Of a stretch of DNA of 64,000 nt, positions 13,901 to 27,100 are shown piece by piece. The translations under genes and the position numbers were made by a program. Source of the DNA: Lamellibrachia satsuma (lineage: Eukaryota; Annelida; Polychaeta; Sabellida; Siboglinidae). A model generated the notes under the pieces. The model ran no database searches. It was not told the DNA's origin and saw only the letters and a list, made by a program, of their open reading frames with translations. The number at the start of each line of letters is the position of its first letter. The first letter of the stretch is position 1. The stretch spans positions 714,367 through 778,366 of the forward strand of contig BSQZ01000095.1 of the NCBI GenBank assembly GCA_033239005.1, read 5' to 3'.

Positions 13901-16900
13901 TGATATGAAAGTTTCAGAGCAGTGTGGTATTGCAGCTTCAAAGGGTAATCAAATTCTTGGATTGATTAGAAGAAACATAACATACAAGGAAAAAAAGTTA
14001 ATTATACCTCTTTATAAAGCAATAGTTAGACCTCATTTAGAATACTGTATACAAGCATGGAGACCATATCGTAAGAAGGATATAGATACGTTTGAACGCA
14101 TACAAAGGAGAGCAACTAAAATGATTCCAGAACTTAGAGACCTTAGTTATGAAGAATGCCTGAAAGAATGTGGTTTAACAACTCTAGAGACAAGGAGGTT
14201 AAGAGGAGATCAGACTGAAGTTTTTAAGATATTGAATGGGTATGAAAATATTGATAGAAATATGTTTTTCTCACTCAAGAAGGATAGCAGAACTAGAGGA
14301 CATGAGGTAAAATTAGTAAAGGATCAATGTAGATTGGACATCAGGAAGCACTCGTTCTCACAGAGGACAATAAATGAATGGAACAAATTGTCTACAGATT
14401 GTGTAACTGCTAGCAGCGTGAATATGTTTAAAAACAAGGTTGACACATATCTCAGGAGGGCGGGTTATAAGTAGATGAACATTGTTGGACTCTCGATAAG
14501 CCAATGGCTTCCTTGTCCACTTGCCATCTGGGCCTTTGGCTTGGATGGCAAATCTTGTTAAATCTTGTTAAACAAAACCAAACCAGTATCAAAGGAAACT
14601 TCTAATTAGGTCCATGCAATTGTTTGGACAGTTCCAATTTCTGAAGTCCAAGAATAAACTATCAATAGCTATACATGTTTAATATTATGTAAGAAGACTG
14701 CAGTAGGCTTGCTTTTATTATCTATGCAGTAGGAAGTGCTAGTTGTATATACATTATATGCACAGTTGGTTAATTGGTACACTGTTGATCTTGGACAAAT
14801 AAATTATAAAATAACAAAGTCACACATGATTTAGTATTTTACCCCCTTCTATTTCTGGCTACATTTGACATAGAAAATAAATAATTAGAATTAACCATGT
14901 AGCTGCCTGATCATAAAAATGGGGGAATATATTCCTTGGCTTGATGATCAATATAAAAAATACATTTTATGAAGAAAAAAGCAATAAATATTCTTGTTAC
15001 CATAATGTTATCAAACATATTTGTTTAGTTGAACTTAATATATTGTTTGGACATTCTTTAAACTAGAAGTGCAGGGGGGTTACCTAGAGGTGTCTCAAGC
15101 AGAACAAGAGGCCACTAGCACAGATAAACCAATATCAAATCATCCGAAAAACATCTCTGAAAAAGGTTATAGATGCGTATGTTTAAATGCAAGGAGCATA
15201 GTAAATAAGAACAACGAATTAAACATTATGGTAGAAGATATTGACCCTCACATAATTGGTATAACTGAATCATGGGCCAACATAGATATAACAGATGCTG
15301 AATTAGGACTGACAGGATACATAATGTTTAGGAAAGATCGAATAGGAAGAAGGGGCGGGGGAGTTATTTTATATGTTAAAGAATCTATTCAGGCTTATGA
15401 AATAAAACTAGAAAGGGAAGCAGATTGCGATGAAGCTGTTTGGTGCAAAATTGTTTCAGGAAATTCAAAATTAACTATTGGATTAGTTTACCGAAGTCCA
15501 AACATAAACGAAGAGGACAACACAAAAATAAAAACGCTATAAAGGAAGTTAGTAAAGGGGAATGTATCATAATGGGAGATTTTAACCATGGACACATACA
15601 ATGGAATTCTCTAGAGAGCACAGGGATTGAGGATCAACAATTTCTATGTTTCATCCAGGATAGCTTTCTTACTCAGCACGTACTAGAACCAACCAGGGGA
15701 GAAAATGTATTAGATATAGTTTTGTCATCACAAAAAGAATTAGTGGATAATGTAAAAATATTTGAACCATTGGGTAATAGTGACCATAATCAAATACATT
15801 TTGACATCAATGTAAAATCAGAAAGTAAAAATAAGAAAACGTACAAGAGAAACTTCCACAAAGGTAACTACAAAGATATGAGAAAATACTTAGCAAAGCT
15901 AGATTGGAATAACATGCTGATGAATAAGACCGCAATTGAATGTTGGAATATTCTAAAATATGAAATTGAGAGTATCATCGATAAATATGTTCCCTTCCAA
16001 AAACAAGGAAAACGGTGTAGAAAGAAACACTTGTCAAAAGAGGCAATTAGAAAAATAATGCTAAAACAAACTATGTGGAGGGTTTATAGGCGTACCAGAA
16101 AGGAAGAAGACTATGCAAAATACAAAGAGGCACTTAATGCAGCTACAACTGAAATCAGACAATCTAAAAGAAGCTATGAGCAAAAACTGGCATGTAACAT
16201 AAAAAATGACAGCAAGAGTTTTTATGCATATGTCAGGAGTAAACAAAACGTACAAGACAAGGTTGGACGTCTAGAAGACAGTGCTGGAAATATAATATCA
16301 CAGGGGTTTTCAATGGTGGAAGACCTAAATGGTTACTTCAGTTCAGTGTTTACCAAAGAAGATATTAGTTCATTACCAGTTGCTGATGCTAAATTTCAGG
16401 GGGCTAAATCTGACTATTTAGGACCGTTAGTTGTGACTCCAGAATTGGTAGCTAAGAAAATAAAGGCAATGAAGGATAACAAATCACCGGGAGTGGATGG
16501 GATTCCTCCAAAATTACTAATGGAAACAGTAGATCAAATCAGTATACCACTTGCAAGAGTATTCAACTTGTCATTAAAAGAGGGAGTTGTTCCGTTTGAA
16601 TGGAAAGAAGCAAACATCATACCATTATTTAAAAAGGGTTCGAGAAATAAGTCAGAGAATTACAGACCAGTGAGTTTAACGTCAGTGATTTGTAAATTAT
16701 TAGAAAGGTTAATTAAAGACCATATGGTGTACTTCCTCGTTAAGCATAAATTATTAAATTCATCTCAACATGGATTCCTTAAAGCGAGGTCATGCTTAAC
16801 AAATATGTTATGTTTTTTGGAAGAAATCACTAAGTGGATAGACGTGGGATCGCCAGTAGATATTATCTACTTAGATTTTCAGAAAGCTTTTGACAAAGTG

Positions 16901-18031
16901 CCACATCAAAGATTACTACTTAAATTAAAAGCCCATGGTATCGGGGATAGCATAACTGACTGGATAAAACAATGGCTGACTGACAGAAGACAACAAGTTG
17001 TAGTAGACGGAGAAGTTTCAAATTGGAAATCGGTTTTGAGTGGGGTATCTCAAGGATCAGTATTAGGACCTATATTATTCTTAATTTATATCAATGACTT
17101 GGACGACAGTATAACAAGTAACGTACTGAAATTTGCGGATGACACAAAACTGTTTAGAAAGGTTAATACTGATGGTGATAAACAACATTTACAAAACGAT
17201 CTAGACAGATTAGTGAAATGGTCTGAGAAATGGCAGATGTTGTTCAATTTTGGGAAATGTAAATGCCTACATACAGGACATGGGAACTTGAATGTAAACT
17301 ATAAAATGGGAGCTACTGTTCTGGGTACTACTGTAAAAGAAAAGGACTTAGGAGTTACAAGAAGTGCTGATATGAAAGTTTCAGAGCAGTGCGGTATTGC
17401 AGCTTCAAAGGGTAATCAAATTCTTGGATTGATTAGAAGAAACATAACATACAAGGGAAAAAAGTTAATTATACCTCTTTATAAAGCAATAGTTAGACCT
17501 CATTTAGAATACTGTATACAAGCATGGAGACCATATCGTAAGAAGGATATAGATACGCTTGAACGCATACAAAGGAGAGCAACTAAAATGATACCAGAAC
17601 TTAGAGACCTTAGTTATGAAGAACGCCTGAAAGAATGTGGTTTAACAACTTTAGAGACAAGGAGGTTAAGAGGAGATCACATTGAAGTTTTTAAGATATT
17701 GAATGGGTATGAAAATATTGATAGAAATATGTTTTTCTCACTCAAGAAGGATAGCAGAACTAGAGGACATGAGGTAAAATTAGTAAAGGATCAATGTAGA
17801 TTGGACATCAGGAAGCACTCGTTCTCACAGATGACAATAAATGAATGGAACAAATTGTCTACAGATTGTGTAACTGCTAGCAGCGTGAATATGTTTAAAA
17901 ACAAGGTTGACACATATCTCAGGAGGGCGGGTTATAAGTAGATGAACATTGTTGGACTCTCGATAAGCCAATGGCTTCCTTGTCCACTTGCCATCTGGGC
18001 CTTTGGCTTAGATGGCAAATCTTGTTAAATC

Positions 18032-18065
<34 letters not shown>

Positions 18066-18133
18066 TGTATGTATGTATGTATGTATGTATGTATGTATGT
18101 ATGTATGTATGTATGTATGTATGTTTATATTAA

Positions 18134-18199
<66 letters not shown>

Positions 18200-21100
18200 T
18201 AATATGTGCAAAATAAATGTAGGTAGTAATAAACAAATTGTTATTTCAAAAAGTATACAAACTGGATTTGGTTATTCTGTTTGCCCAGAAGCATTCAGAT
18301 GGGCATGTTGGCAACCAGTGGGAGAGTGGGGAGACAGGATATGTGTGCCAGTAAGTGCAAGCACTGCAGGGCACATGCACCACATTTGCATCGTGCAGTA
18401 ATTGTGATTTATGGACCTTTTACCTGAAGGTGTCAAAACAAATCTATAGATAGGTGGAAAGTTGCCGTGTGTAGCTTCATTGCTCTTTCTTGCCTTTCTC
18501 TGTCGCTAACCTTTCTTTCTCCCACCCTCTCTCTCTCTCTAGAGCCACTCCTTCCTCTATTTTTGTCAAATAAAATCTAGTACTGAGAATCTATTGACAT
18601 TTCAATCATTTTGAATGCTATCGAGCACATGCGTTTGCATAGACACGTCATTTTTGGCAACGCTTTGCATCTCTACCATTATTGTTCCGAGTTATGTAGT
18701 CTTCGTCACCAGGGCTGGGTCCAATTATGTAATTGTAATTGATTACAGCAAAATTGTATAATTGTAATTGATTACAGCAAAATTGTATAATTGTAATTGA
18801 TTATGGTTTCGAAAGGTTGCTGTAATTGTTATATTTTGTATAATTGAACATTTATTTCAATTACAATCAATTGCAGTACTTTTCATATCATATCACAAAC
18901 TACTTGAACAAACTGTTGAAAATCAAGACTATTAATAACACCTGCTTATATAATGTTTCACAGAGCTGATATTTTCTGAAGCAATATCAGGCTACAGGTC
19001 TTTCCATGTTGTTTGAATACCAGCTTAGCCATTGTCTGACAATGTCTGTGCAATGTTTATTGCTTCCTGGTGTTACCAACTTATTGAAAAGGCTAATCTT
19101 TATTTAAGGTTACCCACCACTAGCACCAAGGACCAGTTCCCAACACACAGTGAATACTGTAACTTAAATATACCAATGTGGAATACAGACAAAATCCCAC
19201 AATGTGAAATGTATACAAAAGCCTACAGTACAACCTATAGTTTTGTTTAAAAGGGAGACATTTTTGGTGCACTTGTTTGATTATATAAGCAGGTGTTATT
19301 CAGCAAAACATGCAAAAATATATAATAAAAAAATTAATGCTGAATATATTTGGTTCCACATAATGTAACTGAAATTTAAACGGTGTAATTGTAATTGATT
19401 TGAAAAATGATGAGTGTAATTGTAATTGAAATTAAAATGAAACATAATTGTAATTGATATAATTATTTTTGTAATTGGACTCACCCATGTTCATCACACA
19501 TCTGCATAAGTTCATTTGTAAAATAATAATTGTACGCATGATAGGTGGGGCGCCTTTCTCTAAACAAAATTGTTTTGGTGGTGTACAGACCAGTGCAATG
19601 AAACATTACAAGGGGGTGGGGTCTCAGTAAAATCCTAAAAGGGTGTGATATACTTTTTGGATAGCTAGCTCCTAACTTTGTGATTGCAGAAGGGATTTTT
19701 GCCACGCTGCCCCGGACGACGAGGGGTGCAGCCATTGTGCTCAGCGGTGATCCCAAGGGCAAAAATTTCCTCTACAGCAATGGCAACAGCATCGTGATAC
19801 GGGACATTGAGGTAAATTCAGACTTACTTTCAGTTTAACTTTAAAGCTATATTAACAGCAACATCTATAAAATCTTTAAATGTACAAAGTCTGGTCATTT
19901 TATTGTAAAATCATGTTATTACATAATATTATATAGAGGCATACCCACTTTTGCCCTTTTTTTCAAATTTCGACTACCCAGTAGCAGGCATGGCTTCTAT
20001 TACAGACAGTCTATTACTATTACTTCTTACTGTTTCTATTACTATTATATTAATTCTAATCTATTACCAGGATATCTATTACTGGGTCATTGTCTATGAA
20101 TCCTAGAATTGCCTGTGAACTCAGTATTTGTAGCACTGCGGCAATGTTGCCATGTGGCAATTGGCAATTTGAAAAAAAACTCAGAAGTTTTTTACAATTA
20201 CTGTTACATATACTGCCCAGTAGGCTCAGTTGAAAATAATTTGATAGTTTGTTCCAGTCTCCATGAACAAAACTAAATCATAACACATATACAATATAAA
20301 AGAGCAACATATTTATTTGCAGTTTAAATGTTCTGGTGCAAGGAAATACAGCAGTAAAACAATTAGTTTATCGTTTAAATTACCTTACATACCTAGATCT
20401 CAGCCATTCCTTCATTATACCAGTGACCTTCCTTCATCATGGATGCTGTCCAGCCAGAGTGGCTCTGCTGAATTTAGCACATGAAAATGTGTTTAAAACA
20501 TTGAAGTGTACATCTGGGGTAAATTACTTATGTAATTCGAATTGATTTTGAACCCTGATTATTATTATTACTATTATCATGGTGTTGCTTGTAGCAATTA
20601 TACTAGTGGACCCAGTTATCTCAATTATGTATGTGAGACCAGTAACAGCTGTTCAGTGTTGCTGCTTAGGGACCAGCTCAAAACATCAGAATTTCACTAT
20701 TAAGGGGCCTGCCTAGAAGAATAAGTTGTATATATGTAACTATTAAGGGGTTTGCTCATTATTACTTCAGCTGTTCCAGTAACTGCACCATAAAACATAC
20801 ACAAACTCAGTAGGGTTTTAGACCATTTCATGCTTGTCAGTTTCCAAAGTTATGATTGTTTCTATGTGAAATTTTTTTTATCTGACTTGTCATTCACATG
20901 GTCTTTTTTAAAATAGCCCAACTTTGGTTGTATTTTCTGCAAGTGTTGGTTTTAGCAACATCCTCACCCCAATGGTAATGTGCCTGTGGCGGTACCCTAC
21001 ACAACAAGGATACACCTTTCTTCTCCCTGTACTCCTTGGGCAGAGGTTAGACCCTCCTACACATGTGTGTGGTCGCATGGAGCTGCTACAGTCAGTGTTG

Positions 21101-24100
21101 GCACAATCAGGCTGTGTGTCGTTATGTAATGGCTGCCAACTGCACATTGTTGTCAGTTTCAACATATTTATTGGGTCTTGCTAAAAGTACACAGCCCACA
21201 CTTCACAAGGTGGGGACACATCATGAATTGCAAATAAGTTAGTTATCTGTTAAAATACTGGGTGTGCTCTTCGGAGCTTTGCAGTCCCTTCACCAGCATT
21301 AGACTGACAATCAACATCCAGGTCATATGACACAGTACAACAGCCCATTCTAACACTGATGAAGGGATCACCAAGGTCCAGAAAGTTTTGTTTTTTTGAC
21401 ATGTAACTAACTTATTCAACTTAACCCCACCTGGGCTGCTTTGCCACAGCCCAGGTGTGTTTGACAGCTATCAAGATAGTTTCAGTTCATTCACCAGGTT
21501 TCTGCCACAGAATGTAAGTAAGTGGTTGAGGTTTTATAAATGACCCGTGGATGTGGTTTGGCCCGCACCCAGAAGGAATGTAGTGGCATGCCTTACACTA
21601 CAGTTCCATGTCAGCTTCTTATGGCTGATTCACTCACTTAGCTCTTCAGTTACAAATAGCTTGCCTAGCTCTTGTAGAGGGATGAGACCACTATAATAAT
21701 ATTATTAATCTTTCCATTGAAGGGTGTAATTTATGTGGTTGCTTGGAAAGTTTGCCCTATGATTTTTTTTAATGTTTACTACAGCACATTAAACGCCATT
21801 TTATGTGAATGTGAAATTTGTGGAAATGACACCTCATTTTTTTCAATGACTCAGCAAACCTGACATCCCTCAGTTTTAGCCCAGACTTATTTTGAAATGT
21901 TTGTTTGGCCCCGATACAAGTTACAGCTGTAATGCAGCACTGACTTACTGTGAAACATTGAACAAGTTACAGCTGTAATGCAGCACTGACTTACTGTGAA
22001 ACATTGAACAAGTTACAGCTGTAATGCAGCACTGACTTACTGGGAAACATTGAACAAGTTACAGCTGTAATGCAGCACTGACTTACTGGGAAACATTGAA
22101 CAAGTTATAGCTGTAATGCAGCACTGACTTACTGGGAAACATTGAACAAGTTACAGCTGTAATGCAGCACTGACTTACTGGGAAACATTGAACAAGTTAC
22201 AGCTGTAATGCAGCACTGACTTACTGGGAAACATTGAACAAGTTACAGCTGTAATGCAGCACTGACTTACTGGGAAACATTGAACAAGTTACAGCTGTAA
22301 TGCAGCACTGACTTACTGGGAAACATTGAACTAGCTCACTCAATCAGTACAGAAACACCCCCGTATCATTTATATCTAACAACAATCCCTACTTGTAGTT
22401 TCTATATGGTGCATACTTGGTAATGCCAGATGAATAATAATGATAATTTATTTTATATAGCGCCAGATCCAATTTTAAATTGTTTGTGGTGCTTTACAAG
22501 ACAAATAGTTATAAAATTTGCTAAATAAACATAGAATTCTTTACAAATACATTATACAAGCTAGTTAAAATAAGAATATAACAATATAAATATAAGTGGT
22601 ACGTGGCCTGTGTTGATATCAGGAAATACTCATTTTCACAGAGGATAATAAATGAATGGAACAAATTATCTAGATATTGTGTAACTGCTAGCAGCGTGAC
22701 TATGTTTAAAAACAAGGTTGACACATATCTCAGGATGGCGGATTACACGTAGATGAACATTGTTGGACTTTCAATAAGCCAATGGCTTCCTTGTCCACTT
22801 GCCATCTGGGCCTTTGTCTTGGATGGCAAATCTTGTTAAATCTGACTAACTGTAGTGACACCTGGTGAATCATTGCAGCATGAACAATGGATCTAAAATG
22901 TCCCAGAATGTATTGCTGAAATAAATTGTGTTATTACTTGTGGTGTTAGTTTGATGTATCCTCACTTTTATTTATTCCCCCACAATATATGAAATTCATA
23001 CAAATATTACACAGGGATTGAACATTTTTATGGATATAACTGTATTAGAACAGAGTGCAAACAGCTGGTGTTAGCTGCTTAAGAATCAGATAGTCGTGCA
23101 ATTTATGGTTGTTGTTAGTAACACGGGGCAGCTATCTGTGCCATTTCAGAACCCGTCAGTGTGTGACATTTACACAGAGCACTCCGTACAGACAACCGCA
23201 GCTCGGTATTCTCCAAGTGGCTTCTACATTTGCTCCGGAGGTAGGTGGCTAAACATTAATCTACTGGGTGGGAGGGCTGGGTAGGCCGGTCGGCTGGCAG
23301 TAGGTGGGCAGGCTGGGTAGGCCGGTCAGCTGGCAGTAGGTGGCATACTCTTTCAGTTTCACTGCACTAAATGCTATGTAGCTACACATCATTATTAGTT
23401 CGTCCCATTGAAGACAAAGCTAATAGTCAGTCACAGTTCAATTTTAATAAAAAAAAAGCTATACAAGTTTTGATTTTTGTCTTCATCCTACAATTCTGTT
23501 TTAGAGACAATTAACTTGCAAGATGCTTGATATCATTTGTCGCACAAACAAACTTGATTCTGTCTTTGTACACATTAATACATTCCATCACGGACACATC
23601 CAAAATAGATGCTGCCAGCTAGCGACTGTTTAAGCCTGTGCATAGCAGAAGTGTCATAGTCTGCAAATGTGAATTTTTTCCGAATCATAAACTATTTCTC
23701 GGGTACAAAAAATCCTCAAAAGTGGGTACCATCTCAAAATCACTGGCACTTTTTCATAGGACATGGATCTGGAGAAAAAACGGTTGACTGTCCCATGTTT
23801 TTTCATGCTGTAATAGTGTATGACATCTTTGGAAAGGATGTTTCGTTTGTCTGAAATTGAGATCCTTTGAAACATGGAATTTGTGTGAGCAAACTGTGCG
23901 AGCAACACATGTAACACGCAGTGGCCCAGTAGTTTGGTGCTTGCCTCTTGACCAGGAGGTGCTGGGTTCAACTGCCGGCTGGCACCCTACCCAGAAATTG
24001 GGTAAACATTGGGTATAACTTGCCTTGGGAAGTAAGAGAGTTAAAAGCTGCAGGTTAAAATCCATATTTTTTACTTGAAATTATGTCTAAAGCTGTATAG

Positions 24101-27100
24101 ATCTGTATAACATTTTTCATTTGGTAATCAGCCTATAGCATTTCTATTTCAATCGAATGTCACCATCTATCAGGCTGCAAAATATACCTACATCACACTA
24201 GGTTTAGCCAGAAATCTGCCTAGCGCCAAAAGTATTTGTTCTTTGGTCGTTATAAGTTTGTCATTCAATTTTATACTTATGTGCTGAACTCAAAAAAATA
24301 TACTTTATCACAACGTTTCTGTTAGAATCAAATCCATATAAAACTGGGATATGGCCATATACCTCATAAAGTACCAAAATCTGCTTTGCATCGTGGATAT
24401 GATATATATTGCATGTCTGCATTCTCTCTCTTTCTCACCTCTGTGTCACGTCTTACAGATGTCTCTGGCAAGGTGCGCATCTGGGATACAACGCAAAAGG
24501 AGCACATCCTGAAGAGTGAGTTCCAACCTCTAGGTGGTGCCATCAAGGACCTGGCGTGGTCCCCAGACAACCAGCGGATCGTTGTCGGGGGGGAAGGTCG
24601 AGATAGGTAGGACATACGACACCCACTCATTCAACATACATCAATCAATTTCTTTTAATCACAAAGTTCTGTAAACCATTGTTATGATGTTTTGGCAACC
24701 TCCGATTGCCTTCATCAGGAACTGAATTTTGCTTTACCGTCTGGTGAGCAGAAGAAGAACTAGATTGTCCCAGAATTCAATTCCTTAGGAAGGCACCCAT
24801 TGGTTGCCAGATTGTCAGAGTAATGAGTAAACTTTATAGTTGTGATTAAAAGGAAATCTCATTTCTACCATTCTCCTAACATGATGGACATTTTCACGAA
24901 TAAAATCACTGTACCCTAATTAATCTCCTGTGTCCACATGGTGGCACTGGTAGGTAACGGGAAACTCACAAAATTACATTTTTGTCTTTATTAGGCCATT
25001 ACATGTTAAGTTGTGTATTTCTTTTAGACTTCTTGAAAAAAATTTGGGGGAGTGTGACATTTAAGGATATTTTACACGAGCGATTTTTTAATATAGACCT
25101 TTAGGTTAAAATCATTAGATCATCTCATAGAAGGTACAAAATTCTGCATTTGGTGGTTTCCAGGTTTGGTCATGTGTTCAACGCTGACACGGGGACATCA
25201 GTTGGGGACATCATGGGACAGAGCAAGGCCTTGAACGCCGTTGACTTCCGACCCAGTCGACCCTTCCGCATCGCCTCAGCCAGCGAGGACAACTCGATCG
25301 CCTTCTTCCACGGTCCACCCTTCAAGTTCCAGTTTACAATCAATGTGAGTGTACTGGCATATTGTACGGCCAGGGCTGTCATTGCCTGACACAGAGCTCT
25401 CTGTGTTTAACTGTCACAAGTTATATCTTTAGGATCTTCATGGTCACAGTCGGCTTGTGAACTAACTCAGATAGTCACTGTTTTATACTTGCAGGATCAC
25501 AACATCACAGTCGAAGTAGTGTTGAGTTTATACCACATCCCTCTAACAATTGTAACTCAGAGCGAGTTATTGTTTGCCCTCAGCAGACCTGTTCCCGCAA
25601 ACACCGTTTCAGCTTCACTTGAAGCATCCAGCCATGCTGCAATTGCTGCACAAAAGCTGTTCATTCTTATAATTCCATCTCTGGAATCCCATCAGGTACT
25701 CGTTTGGCCTGGACCAATGTGGGGTGAGCGAAATTGCTAAAGTTATGAAACGCCAGCAGGTGGACTCGACACCTGGTCCTCTCGATTGACAGTTTGGAGC
25801 TCTGACCACAGAGCCACCGCGCCACACAGTCGGTTTGTGATCTGATTCAGATATTCGCTGATGTGTACCTGCCCTATCATACACCTTTGTACTTCCAGGA
25901 TCACAGTGGTTTTGTGAAGTACTCAGATATTCACTTGTGTACTTGCAGGATCACAGCCGGTTTGTGAATGCATTGAGGTACTCGCCCAATGGGGAGGTGT
26001 TTGTCTCTGGGGGTGCCGAGGGCAAGGTGAGTTGTCACTTCAGAAGTGTCTCAAGATAACACTGAACTCTTAGCCATGTTAGTGCAGTGTGAGCAAATTA
26101 GACAACCAAACACACCACCAAATAGTAGAAGTTAATTGTTATTGTTATCTTACAATACGACAGAATGATTAACCTGATAAGCCCTGAATTTCTGGGGGAG
26201 TTGATTTTGTTTCAACCCATGGGATTATGAAATGCACTGTAAGACGTAAAGTCTTCATCAAAACCCTTACAATATATATATATTCTGAATCACAGAATAT
26301 TTATCTTACCAATGGTAATAACACTATCAATGTTATGATTAACTGTGGCTAATTAGTATATAATTAGCATATGTAAACAATCGCAAAGTGAAAAATTAAA
26401 TACGAAATCTAGTTTTATTTCGTCACTCATGGACACAATAAAGCACAAAATGAGGCAAGTTTGGTACTGCAAGGTAGGCCTACATGTCCTCTATGACCAG
26501 CAAGAGAAATTATAATAATATCTGCATTTACCTGTGAAATATTACAATTAGCATGCAAGTACTATGATTTTGGTTGATCGCATATATACATATAAAGCAC
26601 ACAAAACTGTTCACAAAATGCATAATAATGAATGTTTCATAGGTACATGTAATCTATTGACATATATATCAGAGCACACCATGTATTGTAGTATAATAAC
26701 TGATGGAAAAGAAAAGAAAAATTCAAAGAATATAAATGCAGTAATTCTGCAAATGTGAGTCAAATGTTACGTCAAAAGACAATGAATACAGTAAAAACAC
26801 ATCATTGACACATCGATGTTGTTGTCTTGGCCGCTACTAATGTCATTTACATCCGAATTATCGGATGTAAAACCCAACAGATGCAATGCCCGCTCATAGA
26901 TTTCATAATCATAAATCGTAAAACGTTGACAAAATATCGGTCACTTTCCAAAAATTTGCAAAAATACTAATAATTGATGGATCGATTCGAGAAACGGCTC
27001 AAAACGTCCGCACATGTGTTGTTTTCATCCGGGCACCAACAGCATGACCAAAGCGAACGAGCGTGGCGCCACATAGCGATCAATATGAACACTACATCCA

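Larger units (their letters stand above)
10330..14571 (+). mobile_element. CR1-clade non-LTR retrotransposon, copy 1 (both ORFs, disabled)
   Basis: An ORF1 region (10360 to about 11601) and an ORF2 region (about 11625-14474) lie in the sense orientation in WDR1 intron 1. The 3' end is the repeated decamer AAATCTTGTT. Compared with copy 2, ORF2 carries several one-base indels (near 11892-11897, 13121, 13340 and 13655), so it is dead. The 5' limit is uncertain because copy 2 lacks this part. Confidence 0.93.

Noticed and set aside
17919..18401. Frames with (Met-Tyr-Val-Cys)n and (Tyr-Ile)n
   Set aside because: Translation of (ATGT)n and (TA)n arrays.
25489..25740. Alternative WDR1 exon 6 beginning at 25497
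   Set aside because: It loses homology after DH and runs into a SINE; the copy at 25949 continues the propeller.
25755..25833. tRNA gene on the minus strand
   Set aside because: A and B boxes exist but the cloverleaf is poor and it is the head of a SINE with flanking duplications.
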